Assembly: GCA_017623605.1 (NCBI GenBank)
Contig: JAGAOR010000015.1
Coordinates: 62,001-126,000, forward strand
DNA from: Clostridia bacterium
Lineage (GTDB): Bacteria > Bacillota > Clostridia > Christensenellales > Borkfalkiaceae
Direction of reading: 5' to 3'
DNA: 64,000 nt
Below, piece after piece: positions 15,501 to 24,457 of the stretch. Made by a program: the position numbers and the translations under genes. The notes under the pieces were generated by a model, which saw only the letters and a list, made by a program, of their open reading frames with translations, had not been told where the DNA came from and made no database searches. Within the stretch, counting starts at the first letter, position 1, and each line of letters begins with the position of its first letter.

Positions 15501-16343
15501 GTGGAAATCCAAGAGATTGAACAAAATTCTCCGTATTATCCCGACGAATGGCGTAATCTTTCGGACAAACCGCAAACGCTGTTCGCGGTGGGGAACGTAG
15601 AACTTTTAAAAAAACGGAAATTCACCGTCGTCGGCTCGCGTAGAACGACGAAAGCCGCGCTTGCCTTGGGCGAGGAAATCGCAAAAGAGCTTGCGGAAAC
15701 GTTTACGATCGTTTCGGGCGCGGCAGAGGGCGGCGATAGCGCGGCAATTTTAGGCGCGCTTCCCTCGGGGAACGTGATCTGCGTGCTCGCGGGCGGGTTT
15801 TCTTCGCTTCCGCAGAATAATCTTTCCCTTTTGAAAAGGGTTATGGAAAAAGGCTTGGTGGTATCTCCGCACCCCTACGACACCCCTGTTCGGAATTTTT
15901 CCTATTCCTATCGAAATAAATTGCTCGCCGCACTCGGTGAAGCGACGCTCGTTTTGGGGGCAGGAGAAAAGAGTGGCACACTTTTGACGGCGAAGTATGC
16001 GCAAGAGCTTCAAAAGCCCGTGTTTGCGCTTCCGTATGCGCCAAATTCGCCCATAGGCGCGGGGTGTAACGCGCTCATAAAGAGCGGCGGATATTTAACG
16101 GAATGCGCGGCGGACGTTTTCGAGCGTTTGGGCGTAGAATATACGGAGCGTAAAATTGCAATCGCGCTCACGGAAGCAGAAACGCAAACGCTTTGCGCAC
16201 TAAAAGAGCTGGGCGAGGGACATATCACGGAAATTTCCGCAAAATCGGGCGTGCCTACGTTCAAAGCCCGCGCGATCCTCTCCGCACTACAAGTCAAAGG
16301 ACTCGTCGTCGAGCTTGGCGGCAACCGTTTTTCAATTACGTAA
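15501..16343 (+). CDS. dprA: DNA-processing protein DprA
   Basis: 280 residues from the GTG at 15501, with GGAGG eight bases upstream. DprA loads RecA on incoming single-stranded DNA in transformation. The Rossmann core shows VVGSRRTT, IVSGAAEGGDSAAI and YRNKLLAALGEATLVLGA, and a winged-helix-like C-terminus (ITEISAKSGVPTFKARAIL). Slightly shorter than B. subtilis DprA (~297), with a short N-terminus. It starts 3 bp after yifB. Presence of dprA alone does not prove competence. Confidence 0.93.
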   Translation: MEIQEIEQNSPYYPDEWRNLSDKPQTLFAVGNVELLKKRKFTVVGSRRTTKAALALGEEIAKELAETFTIVSGAAEGGDSAAILGALPSGNVICVLAGGFSSLPQNNLSLLKRVMEKGLVVSPHPYDTPVRNFSYSYRNKLLAALGEATLVLGAGEKSGTLLTAKYAQELQKPVFALPYAPNSPIGAGCNALIKSGGYLTECAADVFERLGVEYTERKIAIALTEAETQTLCALKELGEGHITEISAKSGVPTFKARAILSALQVKGLVVELGGNRFSIT

Positions 16344-16367
16344 ATTATTTATCATAAGGAATATAGA

Positions 16368-18713
16368 ATGGATCTTATTATCGTAGAATCGCCCTCCAAG
16401 GCGAAAACAATCTCCAAGTACCTCAAAGGCAAGTATCGCGTGGACGCTTCGGCGGGACATATTCGCGATCTGCCCGTGCATACGCTCGGTGTGGATTTGA
16501 AAAATAATTTCGAACCTAAATACGTCAATTCCGAGGGCAAAGAGGACGTAATTCGGCGTTTGACGGACGCAACGAAAAAAGCCGATCGCGTGTATCTTGC
16601 AACCGACCCTGATAGAGAGGGGGAAGCGATCGCTTGGCATTTGCAAACGGTACTCGGCTTAAACGAGGACGCGGAAAACCGTATTGAATTTAACGAGGTT
16701 TCCCAGCGCGCGATTGAAGCTGCGCTCAAATCGCCTCGCCAGATTGATTATAATCTCGTGGACGCCCAACAGGCGCGAAGAGTTTTGGATCGGCTCGTGG
16801 GCTATAAGCTTTCAACGCTTCTCAATCACAAGATCGAGGATAAAAACGGCAACGGTAAACGCACGCTTTCGGGCGGGCGGGTGCAGTCGGTCGCGCTTCG
16901 GCTCGTAGTGGAGCGGGAGCGGGAAATTGCCGCGTTCAAGCCGCAGGAATATTGGAATTTAACGGCAGAGCTTCGCGATCAGCCCAAAGCCTACGCCGCG
17001 TTCAAGGCGCTTTTGGAAAAGAAAGGAACGAAAAAATATAAGCCCGCGTCGGCAGAAGAAACGGAGACGGTGCTCGCCGCCATTCAAACGGGAAAATTCG
17101 TCGTGTCCAAGGTTAAAAAGACGGTGGTAAAATCGCACGCGCCCGCGCCGTTCACGACGAGCTCGCTTCAACAGGACGCTTCCACAAAGCTCGGTTTCAC
17201 CGCGCCCGAAACGATGACGCTCGCACAGCATTTATACGAGGGTATTGAAACGGAAAACGGCGATCATATCGCGTTTATTACCTATATGAGAACGGACTCC
17301 ACCCGTGTTTCCAAGGAGGCGCAGGCAAAGGCGATCGAGCGTATTCGCGCGGTATACGGCGACGCTTACGCACCTGAAAAACCTAATTTTTACGCTTCGA
17401 AAAAGGGCGCGCAGGACGCGCACGAAGCCATTCGTCCCAACGATCTGGAAATGACGCCCGAAAAGGCGAAAACTCTTTTGGATAGAAAGCATTTCGCGCT
17501 CTATAAGCTCGTATACGAGCGTTTCCTTGCTTCACAAATGTCGGAGGCGCAATATAATAGCGCGCAAATGGAGATCGACAATAGCGGGTATATCTTCAAG
17601 GCAAGCGGAAAAGTGCTCAAATTTGCGGGCTTTACCGCCGTGTATCAGGATTATACGGCAAAGAAAGAGGACGACGATTCGATAGATTCTGCCAAGCTTT
17701 TGCCCGATCTCAAAGAGGGGGATATTCTCGATCTCGTCTCCTTGCAAAAGGAGCAGAAATTCACTAAGCCCCCGCTCCGCTACACCGACGCTTCGATCGT
17801 TAAGGCTATGGAAGAAAAGGGGATTGGCAGACCGTCTACGTACGCTACGATCATTTCCAAGCTTATGCAAAAATACGTAAAAAAGGACGGGAAATATATG
17901 ATCCCCACGCCCATTGCTTACGACGTAGTGGATATGCTCGTCGGTTGCTTTGAGGACGTTATGGACGTAGGCTTTACGGCGGGTATGGAAACCAAGCTCG
18001 ACGATATAGAGGACGGCGGCGTGGATTGGCATAGCGTAATTGGGGATTTCTATCCCGGTTTTGAAAAGAACTTGCGCAAAGCCTCTTCCTACGGCGACGA
18101 AACAACGGAGATTACTTGTGAAAAGTGCGGACATTTTATGCTTCGCAGAACGGGTAAATTCGGAAAATACCTCGCGTGCTCCAACTATCCCGAATGTCGC
18201 AACATTATTAGCGAAAGTAAGGAAGAAATTTCGGCGGTGCGTTGCCCTAAATGCGGGGAAAATATGGTGGTAAAGAGCGGTAAATTCGGGAAATTCTTGG
18301 CGTGCCCCAGCTATCCCGATTGTAAAACGACGATGTCAATGCCCTCGGACGAAGAGCCCAAGCTCGTGGGTAAATGCCCCGAATGTGGCGCGGCAATGAC
18401 AGTACGTAAAACCAAAAAAGGTAAAATTTATTATAGCTGTTCGGGGTATCCGGATTGTAAATTTATGAGCTGGGACATTCCCACGGGCGAGAAATGCCCC
18501 GAATGTAGCGGCGCGCTCGTCAAAACCGCGCGCGGGAACGTGAAATGCGGCAATAAGGAATGTTCCTATCGCGTAAAAGCGGAGAAGAGTGAAAAAATGC
18601 AAAAATCCGCGCACAAGCTTCCCCTCGTAGAGGATTTTGAAGCACCGCCTTTAATGGACGAACCGCCCGAAAGCGGAGGCTATATTTTCGAGGGCTTAAA
18701 CGATGAAATTTGA
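16368..18713 (+). CDS. topA: DNA topoisomerase I
   Basis: Type IA topoisomerase relaxing negative supercoils, 781 residues. The TOPRIM domain begins LIIVESPSKAKTI and includes ATDPDREGEAI. The catalytic tyrosine is in ITYMRTDSTR. The gate domain contains GIGRPSTYA. The C-terminus has four CxxC-type zinc ribbons (CEKCGHFM, CPKCGENM, CPECGAAM, CPECSGAL), each with a second Cys pair. RBS AAGGA. It overlaps trmFO by 11 bp. Confidence 0.97.
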   Translation: MDLIIVESPSKAKTISKYLKGKYRVDASAGHIRDLPVHTLGVDLKNNFEPKYVNSEGKEDVIRRLTDATKKADRVYLATDPDREGEAIAWHLQTVLGLNEDAENRIEFNEVSQRAIEAALKSPRQIDYNLVDAQQARRVLDRLVGYKLSTLLNHKIEDKNGNGKRTLSGGRVQSVALRLVVEREREIAAFKPQEYWNLTAELRDQPKAYAAFKALLEKKGTKKYKPASAEETETVLAAIQTGKFVVSKVKKTVVKSHAPAPFTTSSLQQDASTKLGFTAPETMTLAQHLYEGIETENGDHIAFITYMRTDSTRVSKEAQAKAIERIRAVYGDAYAPEKPNFYASKKGAQDAHEAIRPNDLEMTPEKAKTLLDRKHFALYKLVYERFLASQMSEAQYNSAQMEIDNSGYIFKASGKVLKFAGFTAVYQDYTAKKEDDDSIDSAKLLPDLKEGDILDLVSLQKEQKFTKPPLRYTDASIVKAMEEKGIGRPSTYATIISKLMQKYVKKDGKYMIPTPIAYDVVDMLVGCFEDVMDVGFTAGMETKLDDIEDGGVDWHSVIGDFYPGFEKNLRKASSYGDETTEITCEKCGHFMLRRTGKFGKYLACSNYPECRNIISESKEEISAVRCPKCGENMVVKSGKFGKFLACPSYPDCKTTMSMPSDEEPKLVGKCPECGAAMTVRKTKKGKIYYSCSGYPDCKFMSWDIPTGEKCPECSGALVKTARGNVKCGNKECSYRVKAEKSEKMQKSAHKLPLVEDFEAPPLMDEPPESGGYIFEGLNDEI

Positions 18714-20034
18714 CGGGCAAGTTCTCGTCGTGGGTGGCGGCTTGGCGGGAAGCGAGGCGGCGTATTATCTGGCGAGCCGCGGCGTAAAAACTACGCTCGT
18801 GGAAATGAAACCGAAAAAATTTACGCCCGCGCACGAGAGCGAAAATTACGGCGAGCTCGTCTGCTCCAATTCCTTGAAAAGCAACGATATATATGCCAAC
18901 GCGTGCGGGCTTTTGAAAGAGGAAATGCGCCTTTTGGGATCTATGATTATCGAGGCGGCGGATCAAACGAAAGTGCCCGCGGGCGCGGCGCTTGCCGTCG
19001 ATCGCGAAAAATTTTCGGCGTATATCACGGAAAAATTAAAGAGTTGTCCCAATTTAACGCTCGTAAGCGGCGAGCTTGTGGCGTTGCCTGAAATAGAAAA
19101 CGGTGGGGGCAGGTATGCAATTATTGCCACAGGTCCTTTAACAAGTGATTTGCTTGCGGGGGATATTCAAAGTAAATTCGGCGGCGATTTACACTTTTTC
19201 GACGCGTCCGCACCCATCGTATCGGCGGAAAGCGTGGATATGGCGAACGCGTTCACGGGCGATCGCTACGGCAAGGGTACGGGCGATTATATCAACTGCC
19301 CGCTGACGAAAGAGGAATATTATGCGTTCGTGGACGAGCTACTCAAAGCCGAGCGCGCGCACTTGCACGAATTTGAAAAGGGTGAAATTTTCGAGGGCTG
19401 TATGCCGATCGAGGTCATGGCTTCGCGCGGAAGAGATACTTTGCGTTTCGGTACGCTCAAACCCGTCGGGCTTTTCGGCGAGGACGGCAAGCGCCCGTTT
19501 GCGGTGTTGCAGCTTCGTAAGGAAAACGAAGCGGGCACGGCGTATAATCTCGTAGGATTTCAAACGAATTTGAAATTTCCCGAACAAAAGCGTGTGTTTT
19601 CTATGATCCCCGCTTTAAAGAACGCCGAATTTTTACGCTACGGCGTGATGCATAGAAATACGTATTTAAACGCGCCGAGCGTTTTAAACCGTGATTTTTC
19701 GGTTACAAATAACCGTAACCTTTTTTTTGCGGGACAGATTACGGGCGTAGAGGGTTACGTAGAGAGCGCGGCAAGCGGACTTTTGGCGGCGATTGCAATC
19801 GAGAGCGAGCTTTTGGGAAAGGAGCGGAAAACGTTTCCCAACGAAACGGTGTGCGGCGCGTTGCAAACGCATATTTCCACGCCGTGTAAGGATTTCCAGC
19901 CGATGAACGCGAATTTTGGAATACTCGCGCCTCTGCCTACGCGAATCAAGGACAAAAAAGAAAGATATAAAGCGCTTGCTGAGCGCGCGCTTAACGCAAT
20001 AAAAATGATTGGAGAAAAAAGAAATGGAATTTAG
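18703..20034 (+). CDS. trmFO: Methylenetetrahydrofolate-tRNA-(uracil-54 C5)-methyltransferase TrmFO
   Basis: FAD- and folate-dependent enzyme making m5U54 in the T-loop of tRNA, the Gram-positive alternative to TrmA. 443 residues. The FAD-binding start [18 protein letters not shown] is followed by [17 protein letters not shown], and later [18 protein letters not shown] and [19 protein letters not shown], all family signatures. It overlaps topA at its start and hslV at its end, so translation is probably coupled. xerC, often found next in Bacilli, is absent here. Confidence 0.97.
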   Translation: MKFDGQVLVVGGGLAGSEAAYYLASRGVKTTLVEMKPKKFTPAHESENYGELVCSNSLKSNDIYANACGLLKEEMRLLGSMIIEAADQTKVPAGAALAVDREKFSAYITEKLKSCPNLTLVSGELVALPEIENGGGRYAIIATGPLTSDLLAGDIQSKFGGDLHFFDASAPIVSAESVDMANAFTGDRYGKGTGDYINCPLTKEEYYAFVDELLKAERAHLHEFEKGEIFEGCMPIEVMASRGRDTLRFGTLKPVGLFGEDGKRPFAVLQLRKENEAGTAYNLVGFQTNLKFPEQKRVFSMIPALKNAEFLRYGVMHRNTYLNAPSVLNRDFSVTNNRNLFFAGQITGVEGYVESAASGLLAAIAIESELLGKERKTFPNETVCGALQTHISTPCKDFQPMNANFGILAPLPTRIKDKKERYKALAERALNAIKMIGEKRNGI

Positions 20035-20614
20035 AGGTACGACGATTTGCGCCGTCAAGAAAAACGGCGTTACGGCAATAGCGGGCGACGGTCAGGTAAC
20101 GATGGGCGAATCGGTCATTTTCAAAAACACGGCGGTAAAGGTGCGTCGTATTTTCGGTGGAAAAGTCATTTTAGGCTTTGCGGGTTCGGTTACCGACGCA
20201 TTCGCGCTCACCGAACGCTTCGAGGGAATGCTCAATAAATTTTCAGGGAATTTAATGCGTTCTGCGGTGGAGCTTGCCGAGCTTTGGAGAAGCGACAAGA
20301 TCGGTCGAAAATTAGACGCTATGATGATCACGGCGGACGAAAACACGCTTTTAATTTTATCGGGTACGGGCGAAGTGATCGAGCCCGACGAGGGCGTTTG
20401 CGCAATCGGAAGCGGTGGAAATTACGCGCTCGCCGCGGCTCGCGCGTTGTATCAGGAAACGGACTTCGACGCGCCGACGATCGCACAAAAAGCGCTCAAA
20501 ATCGCTTCGGAAATCTGCGTGTTTACCAACGACAATATTCGCTTGGAAACGGTGGGAGAGGCGAAAGAAACGCAAAAAAAGCCCATTAAAAAATCAACGA
20601 AAAAGGAGGCGTAA
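20024..20614 (+). CDS. hslV: ATP-dependent protease subunit HslV (ClpQ)
   Basis: Proteasome-like peptidase of the HslUV complex, 196 residues from the ATG at 20024 (GGAG nine bases upstream; an upstream TTG is less likely). The chain begins MEFRG followed by [10 protein letters not shown], so the N-terminal nucleophile Thr6 would be exposed by removing a five-residue propeptide (inference from the family). [10 protein letters not shown] and KVRRIF are conserved. A lysine-rich tail ([12 protein letters not shown]) is present. It is immediately followed by hslU. Confidence 0.95.
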   Translation: MEFRGTTICAVKKNGVTAIAGDGQVTMGESVIFKNTAVKVRRIFGGKVILGFAGSVTDAFALTERFEGMLNKFSGNLMRSAVELAELWRSDKIGRKLDAMMITADENTLLILSGTGEVIEPDEGVCAIGSGGNYALAAARALYQETDFDAPTIAQKALKIASEICVFTNDNIRLETVGEAKETQKKPIKKSTKKEA

Positions 20615-20617
20615 AAA

Positions 20618-21925
20618 ATGGATTTATCGCCTAAACAGATCGTAAATAAATTGGATAAATACATTATCGGGCAAACGGAAGCGAAAAAGGCGGTGGCAAT
20701 CGCGCTTCGTAACCGATATAGAAGAGCCCAGCTTCCCGTGGAGATCCGCGAGGAGATCACACCGAAAAATATCATTATGAAAGGTCCTACGGGCGTTGGT
20801 AAAACGGAGATCGCGCGCCGCCTTGCCAAGCTTGTGAAAGCCCCGTTCGTAAAAGTGGAAGCGACGAAATATACCGAGGTTGGCTACGTAGGAAAGGACG
20901 TTGAAGGTATGATTCGCGATCTTGCGGAATGTGCGTATCGGCTCGTGAAAGCGGAAAAGGAAGAGGAAGTGAAAGCGAAAGCGACGGTTGCGGCAGAACG
21001 GCGTATCGTTCGCGCGCTCGCGGAAGCGAAAAAGGAAGAAAAGGGCGACACGGCGAAAGAAGTGTTTGAAAACAACCTGTTAGAGGGCTTACGTAAGGGG
21101 CTTTACGACAATTTCACGATCGAAATGGAAGTCGCGGACGTGCCCCAGCCTATGGAGCTCGTGCCGGGCGGTGCGGCAATTTCGATCGGAAGTATTTTCG
21201 GGGATATGTTTCAGAATAAGAAAAAGAAACGCCGTTTTCCCGTGAAAGAAGCGTTCCAAATCGTTTTGGAGGAGGAAGCCTCCAAACTTTTGGACGAAGA
21301 CGCGATTAAATCGGAAGCGTTATATCGCGCGGAAAACGACGGAATCGTGTTTATCGACGAGATCGACAAGATTGCGGGCAAGGGAAATAACCACGGCGCG
21401 GACGTATCGCGCGAGGGCGTGCAACGGGATATTCTCCCGATCGTCGAGGGCTCGACGGTCGTTACCAAATACGGACCGATTAAAACGGATTTCATTTTAT
21501 TCATTGCGGCGGGCGCATTCCACGTTTCCGCGATCGAAGATTTAATTCCCGAACTCCAAGGCAGATTTCCCGTTTCGGTGGAGCTTAATAGCTTAACGAA
21601 AGAAGATTTCGTGCGTATTTTAACGGAAACGGAAAATTCGCTCACGTTTCAATACGGACATCTTTTAAGGGTAGACAATATTGATTTGCGTTTCGATCAA
21701 GGCGCGATCGAGCGTATTGCGGAGATCTCGGTGGAGCTCAACGCCACGAGCGAGGATATAGGTGCGAGAAGATTACACACGGTTATGGAATATCTTCTTG
21801 AAGACGTTTCCTTTAATGCGGGCGGGGATTATCCCACGTTCACGCTGAATATCGACGCGCACTACGTTGAAGAGCACTTGCAAAAGCTCACGGGCGATCG
21901 CAATCTCAAAAAATACGTTTTATAA
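20618..21925 (+). CDS. hslU: ATP-dependent protease ATPase subunit HslU (ClpY)
   Basis: AAA+ unfoldase that feeds substrates to HslV. 435 residues: LSPKQIVNKLDKYIIGQ at the N-terminus, Walker [12 protein letters not shown], the GYVGKDVE pore-loop motif, Walker B GIVFIDEIDKI, an intermediate domain around residues ~110-220, and the C-terminal sensor-2 region TSEDIGARRLHT. AAAGGAGG lies upstream of the ATG, 3 bp after hslV. The order trmFO-hslV-hslU matches Bacilli; codY, often next, is replaced by hisS. Confidence 0.97.
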   Translation: MDLSPKQIVNKLDKYIIGQTEAKKAVAIALRNRYRRAQLPVEIREEITPKNIIMKGPTGVGKTEIARRLAKLVKAPFVKVEATKYTEVGYVGKDVEGMIRDLAECAYRLVKAEKEEEVKAKATVAAERRIVRALAEAKKEEKGDTAKEVFENNLLEGLRKGLYDNFTIEMEVADVPQPMELVPGGAAISIGSIFGDMFQNKKKKRRFPVKEAFQIVLEEEASKLLDEDAIKSEALYRAENDGIVFIDEIDKIAGKGNNHGADVSREGVQRDILPIVEGSTVVTKYGPIKTDFILFIAAGAFHVSAIEDLIPELQGRFPVSVELNSLTKEDFVRILTETENSLTFQYGHLLRVDNIDLRFDQGAIERIAEISVELNATSEDIGARRLHTVMEYLLEDVSFNAGGDYPTFTLNIDAHYVEEHLQKLTGDRNLKKYVL

Positions 21926-21937
21926 AGGAAAAATATT

Positions 21938-23188
21938 ATGATCAATATTCCCAAGGGCACGAAAGACGTTCTGCCCCAAGATTCTTATAAATGGCAATAC
22001 GTAGAGGGTGTAGCCCGCGATATAGCGAAGCTTTTCAATCTCAAAGAGGTGCGTACGCCCACGTTTGAGCACACCGAGCTTTTCCAGCGCGGCGTTGGCG
22101 ACACGACGGACGTAGTAACCAAGGAAATGTATACGTTCAAGGATAAGGGCGATCGTTCGATCACCTTAAAGCCGGAGGGTACGGCGGGCGCGGCGCGCTC
22201 GTTTATTGAAAACGGAATGGCAAGCGGCGTTCTGCCTGCGAAAATGTTTTATATCACGCCCGCATTCCGCTACGAACGCCCGCAAGCGGGGCGGCTTCGT
22301 GAATTTCACCAATTCGGCGTAGAGATTTTCGGGGCAAAGAGCGCGCAAACGGACGCGGAAGCGATCGCGGCGGCGGACGCGCTTTTGAAAAAACTTGGGT
22401 TGCAGGTAAAACTCTATATCAATTCGATCGGTTGTAAAACCTGTCGCGCGGAATATAATAAAGCCCTGAAAGCCTTTTTCGCACCCCATTTAGAGAGTCT
22501 TTGCTACGACTGCAAAACGCGTTACGAAAAGAACCCGCTTCGGCTGCTCGATTGCAAGGAAGAAAATTGTAAAAAGATCAACGCCGCTGCGCCGAGTATG
22601 CTCGATTATCTTTGCGAAGATTGCAAAGCGCACTTTGAAGAAGTGAAATCGTGCTTAACGCTCGCGGGGGTGGAATACGAAATTGATAATCGTATCGTTC
22701 GCGGTTTGGATTACTACACGCGCACGGTGTTCGAATTCGTTTCGACGGCAATCGGCGCACAAGGTACGGTGTGCGCGGGCGGCAGATACGACGGTTTGAT
22801 TGAAGAGCTTGGCGGAAATTCCGTTCCTGCCGTCGGGTTTGCGGCAGGTTTAGAGCGACTTCTAATCGTTATGGAGCAAACGGGCGTGGTAATTCCCGAG
22901 CCGCAAAAACCTACGGTGTATTTGGCGGGTATGGATAACGCGTGCCGCCGAAAGGCGTTCGAAATTGCCGCTTCGCTTCGCAGCGCAGGCGTGTTTGCGG
23001 AGATTGATCATATGGATCGTTCGGTGAAAGCGCAATTTAAATACGCGGACAAGCTCGGCGCGAAATACGTGGCGGTGATCGGTGGAAACGAGCTTGCAGA
23101 GGGCGTTATGAACGTAAAAAATATGGCAAGCGGCGAAAGCGAAAAAGTAAAGTTTAACGACGCCGTTGTATATTTTCAAGGAAAATAA
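21938..23188 (+). CDS. hisS: Histidine-tRNA ligase
   Basis: Class II aminoacyl-tRNA synthetase, 416 residues. N-terminal IPKGTKDVLP, motif 2 with FRYERPQAGRLREFHQFGVE, and the His-specific RGLDYYTRTVFEF and CAGGRYDGL. The C-terminal anticodon-binding domain covers the last ~95 residues. AAAGG lies upstream, and the gene starts 12 bp after hslU, so it appears to be in the same operon. No T-box leader is present. Confidence 0.97.
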   Translation: MINIPKGTKDVLPQDSYKWQYVEGVARDIAKLFNLKEVRTPTFEHTELFQRGVGDTTDVVTKEMYTFKDKGDRSITLKPEGTAGAARSFIENGMASGVLPAKMFYITPAFRYERPQAGRLREFHQFGVEIFGAKSAQTDAEAIAAADALLKKLGLQVKLYINSIGCKTCRAEYNKALKAFFAPHLESLCYDCKTRYEKNPLRLLDCKEENCKKINAAAPSMLDYLCEDCKAHFEEVKSCLTLAGVEYEIDNRIVRGLDYYTRTVFEFVSTAIGAQGTVCAGGRYDGLIEELGGNSVPAVGFAAGLERLLIVMEQTGVVIPEPQKPTVYLAGMDNACRRKAFEIAASLRSAGVFAEIDHMDRSVKAQFKYADKLGAKYVAVIGGNELAEGVMNVKNMASGESEKVKFNDAVVYFQGK

Positions 23189-23214
23189 AAAAGCTAATAA
23201 AGGAGGGAACGTAA

Positions 23215-23532
23215 ATGGTAAAACACGTAAACGGTAAAGAATTGGAAGAAATGCTTGCGAGCGCAGACAAAACGGTGTTCTGTGATTTTTGGGCAAATTG
23301 GTGCGGACCTTGCAGAATGTTAGCACCCGTCTTTGAGGAAATTTCTGAAAAATACGACGAACAAGCCGTGTTTGTAAAAGTGAACGTGGACGAGGCGGAG
23401 GACGCGGCGATGAAATACGGCATTTCGTCTATTCCGAATATTATCGCGTTCAAAGGCGGCAAGCCCGCGGCGAGTAATTTAGGTTTCGTACCCGCCCCCG
23501 TGCTTGAAAATTTCGTGAAAAATAATTTGTAA
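23215..23532 (+). CDS. trxA: Thioredoxin
   Basis: 105-residue thioredoxin with the active site WANWCGPCRM, followed by VFVKVNVDEAED and the cis-proline loop SIPNIIAF. It should reduce protein disulfides in the cytoplasm together with a thioredoxin reductase located elsewhere. AAAGGAGG lies upstream. It is the last gene before a strong terminator. Confidence 0.95.
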   Translation: MVKHVNGKELEEMLASADKTVFCDFWANWCGPCRMLAPVFEEISEKYDEQAVFVKVNVDEAEDAAMKYGISSIPNIIAFKGGKPAASNLGFVPAPVLENFVKNNL

Positions 23533-23541
23533 GCCAAAGGC

Positions 23542-23587
23542 AAATCCCCAAGCGGAGGGGCGCTCCGCTTGGGGATTTTTATTTTGT
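23542..23587 (+). terminator. Terminator of the yifB-trxA unit
   Basis: 16-bp perfect stem (23542-23557 with 23563-23578, core CCCCAAGCGGAG/CTCCGCTTGGGG) followed by TTTTTATTTT. Confidence 0.9.
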
Positions 23588-23619
23588 GAGATATTTATGA
23601 AATTGTTAAAAAGGCTAAA

Positions 23620-24258
23620 TCAATAATTTTCCGCACGAACTTGGAAATATGCCTGCGGGTGCGCACAGATAGGGCAAACCTCGGGCGCTTTCTTGCCAAC
23701 TACGATATGACCGCAGTTGGAGCATTGCCAAACGGCGTCGCCTTCTTTGGAGAATACGAGATCGCCTTTTACGTTCGCAAGCAGCTTTCTATATCTGTCT
23801 TCGTGTTCTTTTTCGATTGCCGCAACGCCGTCGAACAGCTTCGCGATTTCTTCAAAACCTTCTTCGCGTGCAACCTTTGCAAATTCGTAGTACATATCCG
23901 TCCATTCGTAGTTTTCACCCTCTGCCGCCGCAAGAAGATTTTCCGCCGTGGAGGAAATTTCACCGCCGTTCAAAAGCTTGAACCAAATTTTTGCGTGCTC
24001 TTGCTCGTTCTTCGCCGTTTCTTCGAAAATCGCCGCGATCTGCACGAAGCCTTCCTTTCTTGCCTTGCTTGCAAAATAGGTGTATTTGTTTCTCGCTTGC
24101 GATTCGCCTGCGAACGCCGCCGCTAAATTCGCTTCCGTTTTCGTGCCTTTCAAGGGATTGATTTCCTCAAATTTCCCCGATTGCTTGCAAACGGGACATA
24201 CCTCCGGAGCTACGCCCTCCGCTACGTAATGACATACCTTACATTCAAATTTCTTCAT
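23620..24258 (-). CDS. Rubrerythrin with two rubredoxin-type domains
   Basis: 212-residue non-haem iron protein that reduces peroxide in anaerobes. The di-iron four-helix domain (about residues 42-165) shows [15 protein letters not shown] and [10 protein letters not shown] rubredoxin-like FeS4 site lies at each end: Cys6, 9, 21, 24 at the N-terminus and Cys179, 182, 195, 198 at the C-terminus. Classical rubrerythrin has only the C-terminal one and reverse rubrerythrin only the N-terminal one. RBS CGAGG upstream; monocistronic with its own promoter; convergent with trxA. Confidence 0.93.
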   Translation of the reverse strand: MKKFECKVCHYVAEGVAPEVCPVCKQSGKFEEINPLKGTKTEANLAAAFAGESQARNKYTYFASKARKEGFVQIAAIFEETAKNEQEHAKIWFKLLNGGEISSTAENLLAAAEGENYEWTDMYYEFAKVAREEGFEEIAKLFDGVAAIEKEHEDRYRKLLANVKGDLVFSKEGDAVWQCSNCGHIVVGKKAPEVCPICAHPQAYFQVRAENY

Positions 24259-24310
24259 AACTTTTACCTCGTTTTTATTTTCTTAATAGGATTTAGTTTT
24301 ATTAAGTGAT

Positions 24311-24342
24311 TATAGTATACTATAAAAAAACGTATTTGTCAA
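24311..24342 (-). promoter_or_regulatory. Rubrerythrin promoter with overlapping palindrome
   Basis: On the minus strand: TTGACA, 17-bp spacer, TATACT (24314-24342). The -10 sits inside a 16-bp palindrome TTATAGTATACTATAA, similar in size and base composition to a PerR-type box, so peroxide control is possible (inference). Confidence 0.75.
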
Positions 24343-24421
24343 CAGTTTAAACGGAAAAAATGAAAAAAATTTTTTAAATGTGATTTTGCTGTGAAAATAG
24401 GGAAGAAAAAGTGCGGGCGAG

Positions 24422-24450
24422 TTGACAAAAGGTAAAAAAAAGCCTATAAT
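24422..24450 (+). promoter_or_regulatory. Promoter of the cardiolipin synthase gene
   Basis: TTGACA, 17-bp spacer, TATAAT. The -10 ends only 7 bases before the ATG at 24458, so the transcript should be leaderless or nearly so. Confidence 0.85.
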
Positions 24451-24457
24451 ATATATA

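Noticed and set aside
17532..18134. A 200-codon minus-strand open frame inside topA
   Set aside because: Shadow of the topoisomerase gene; no RBS or recognizable domain.
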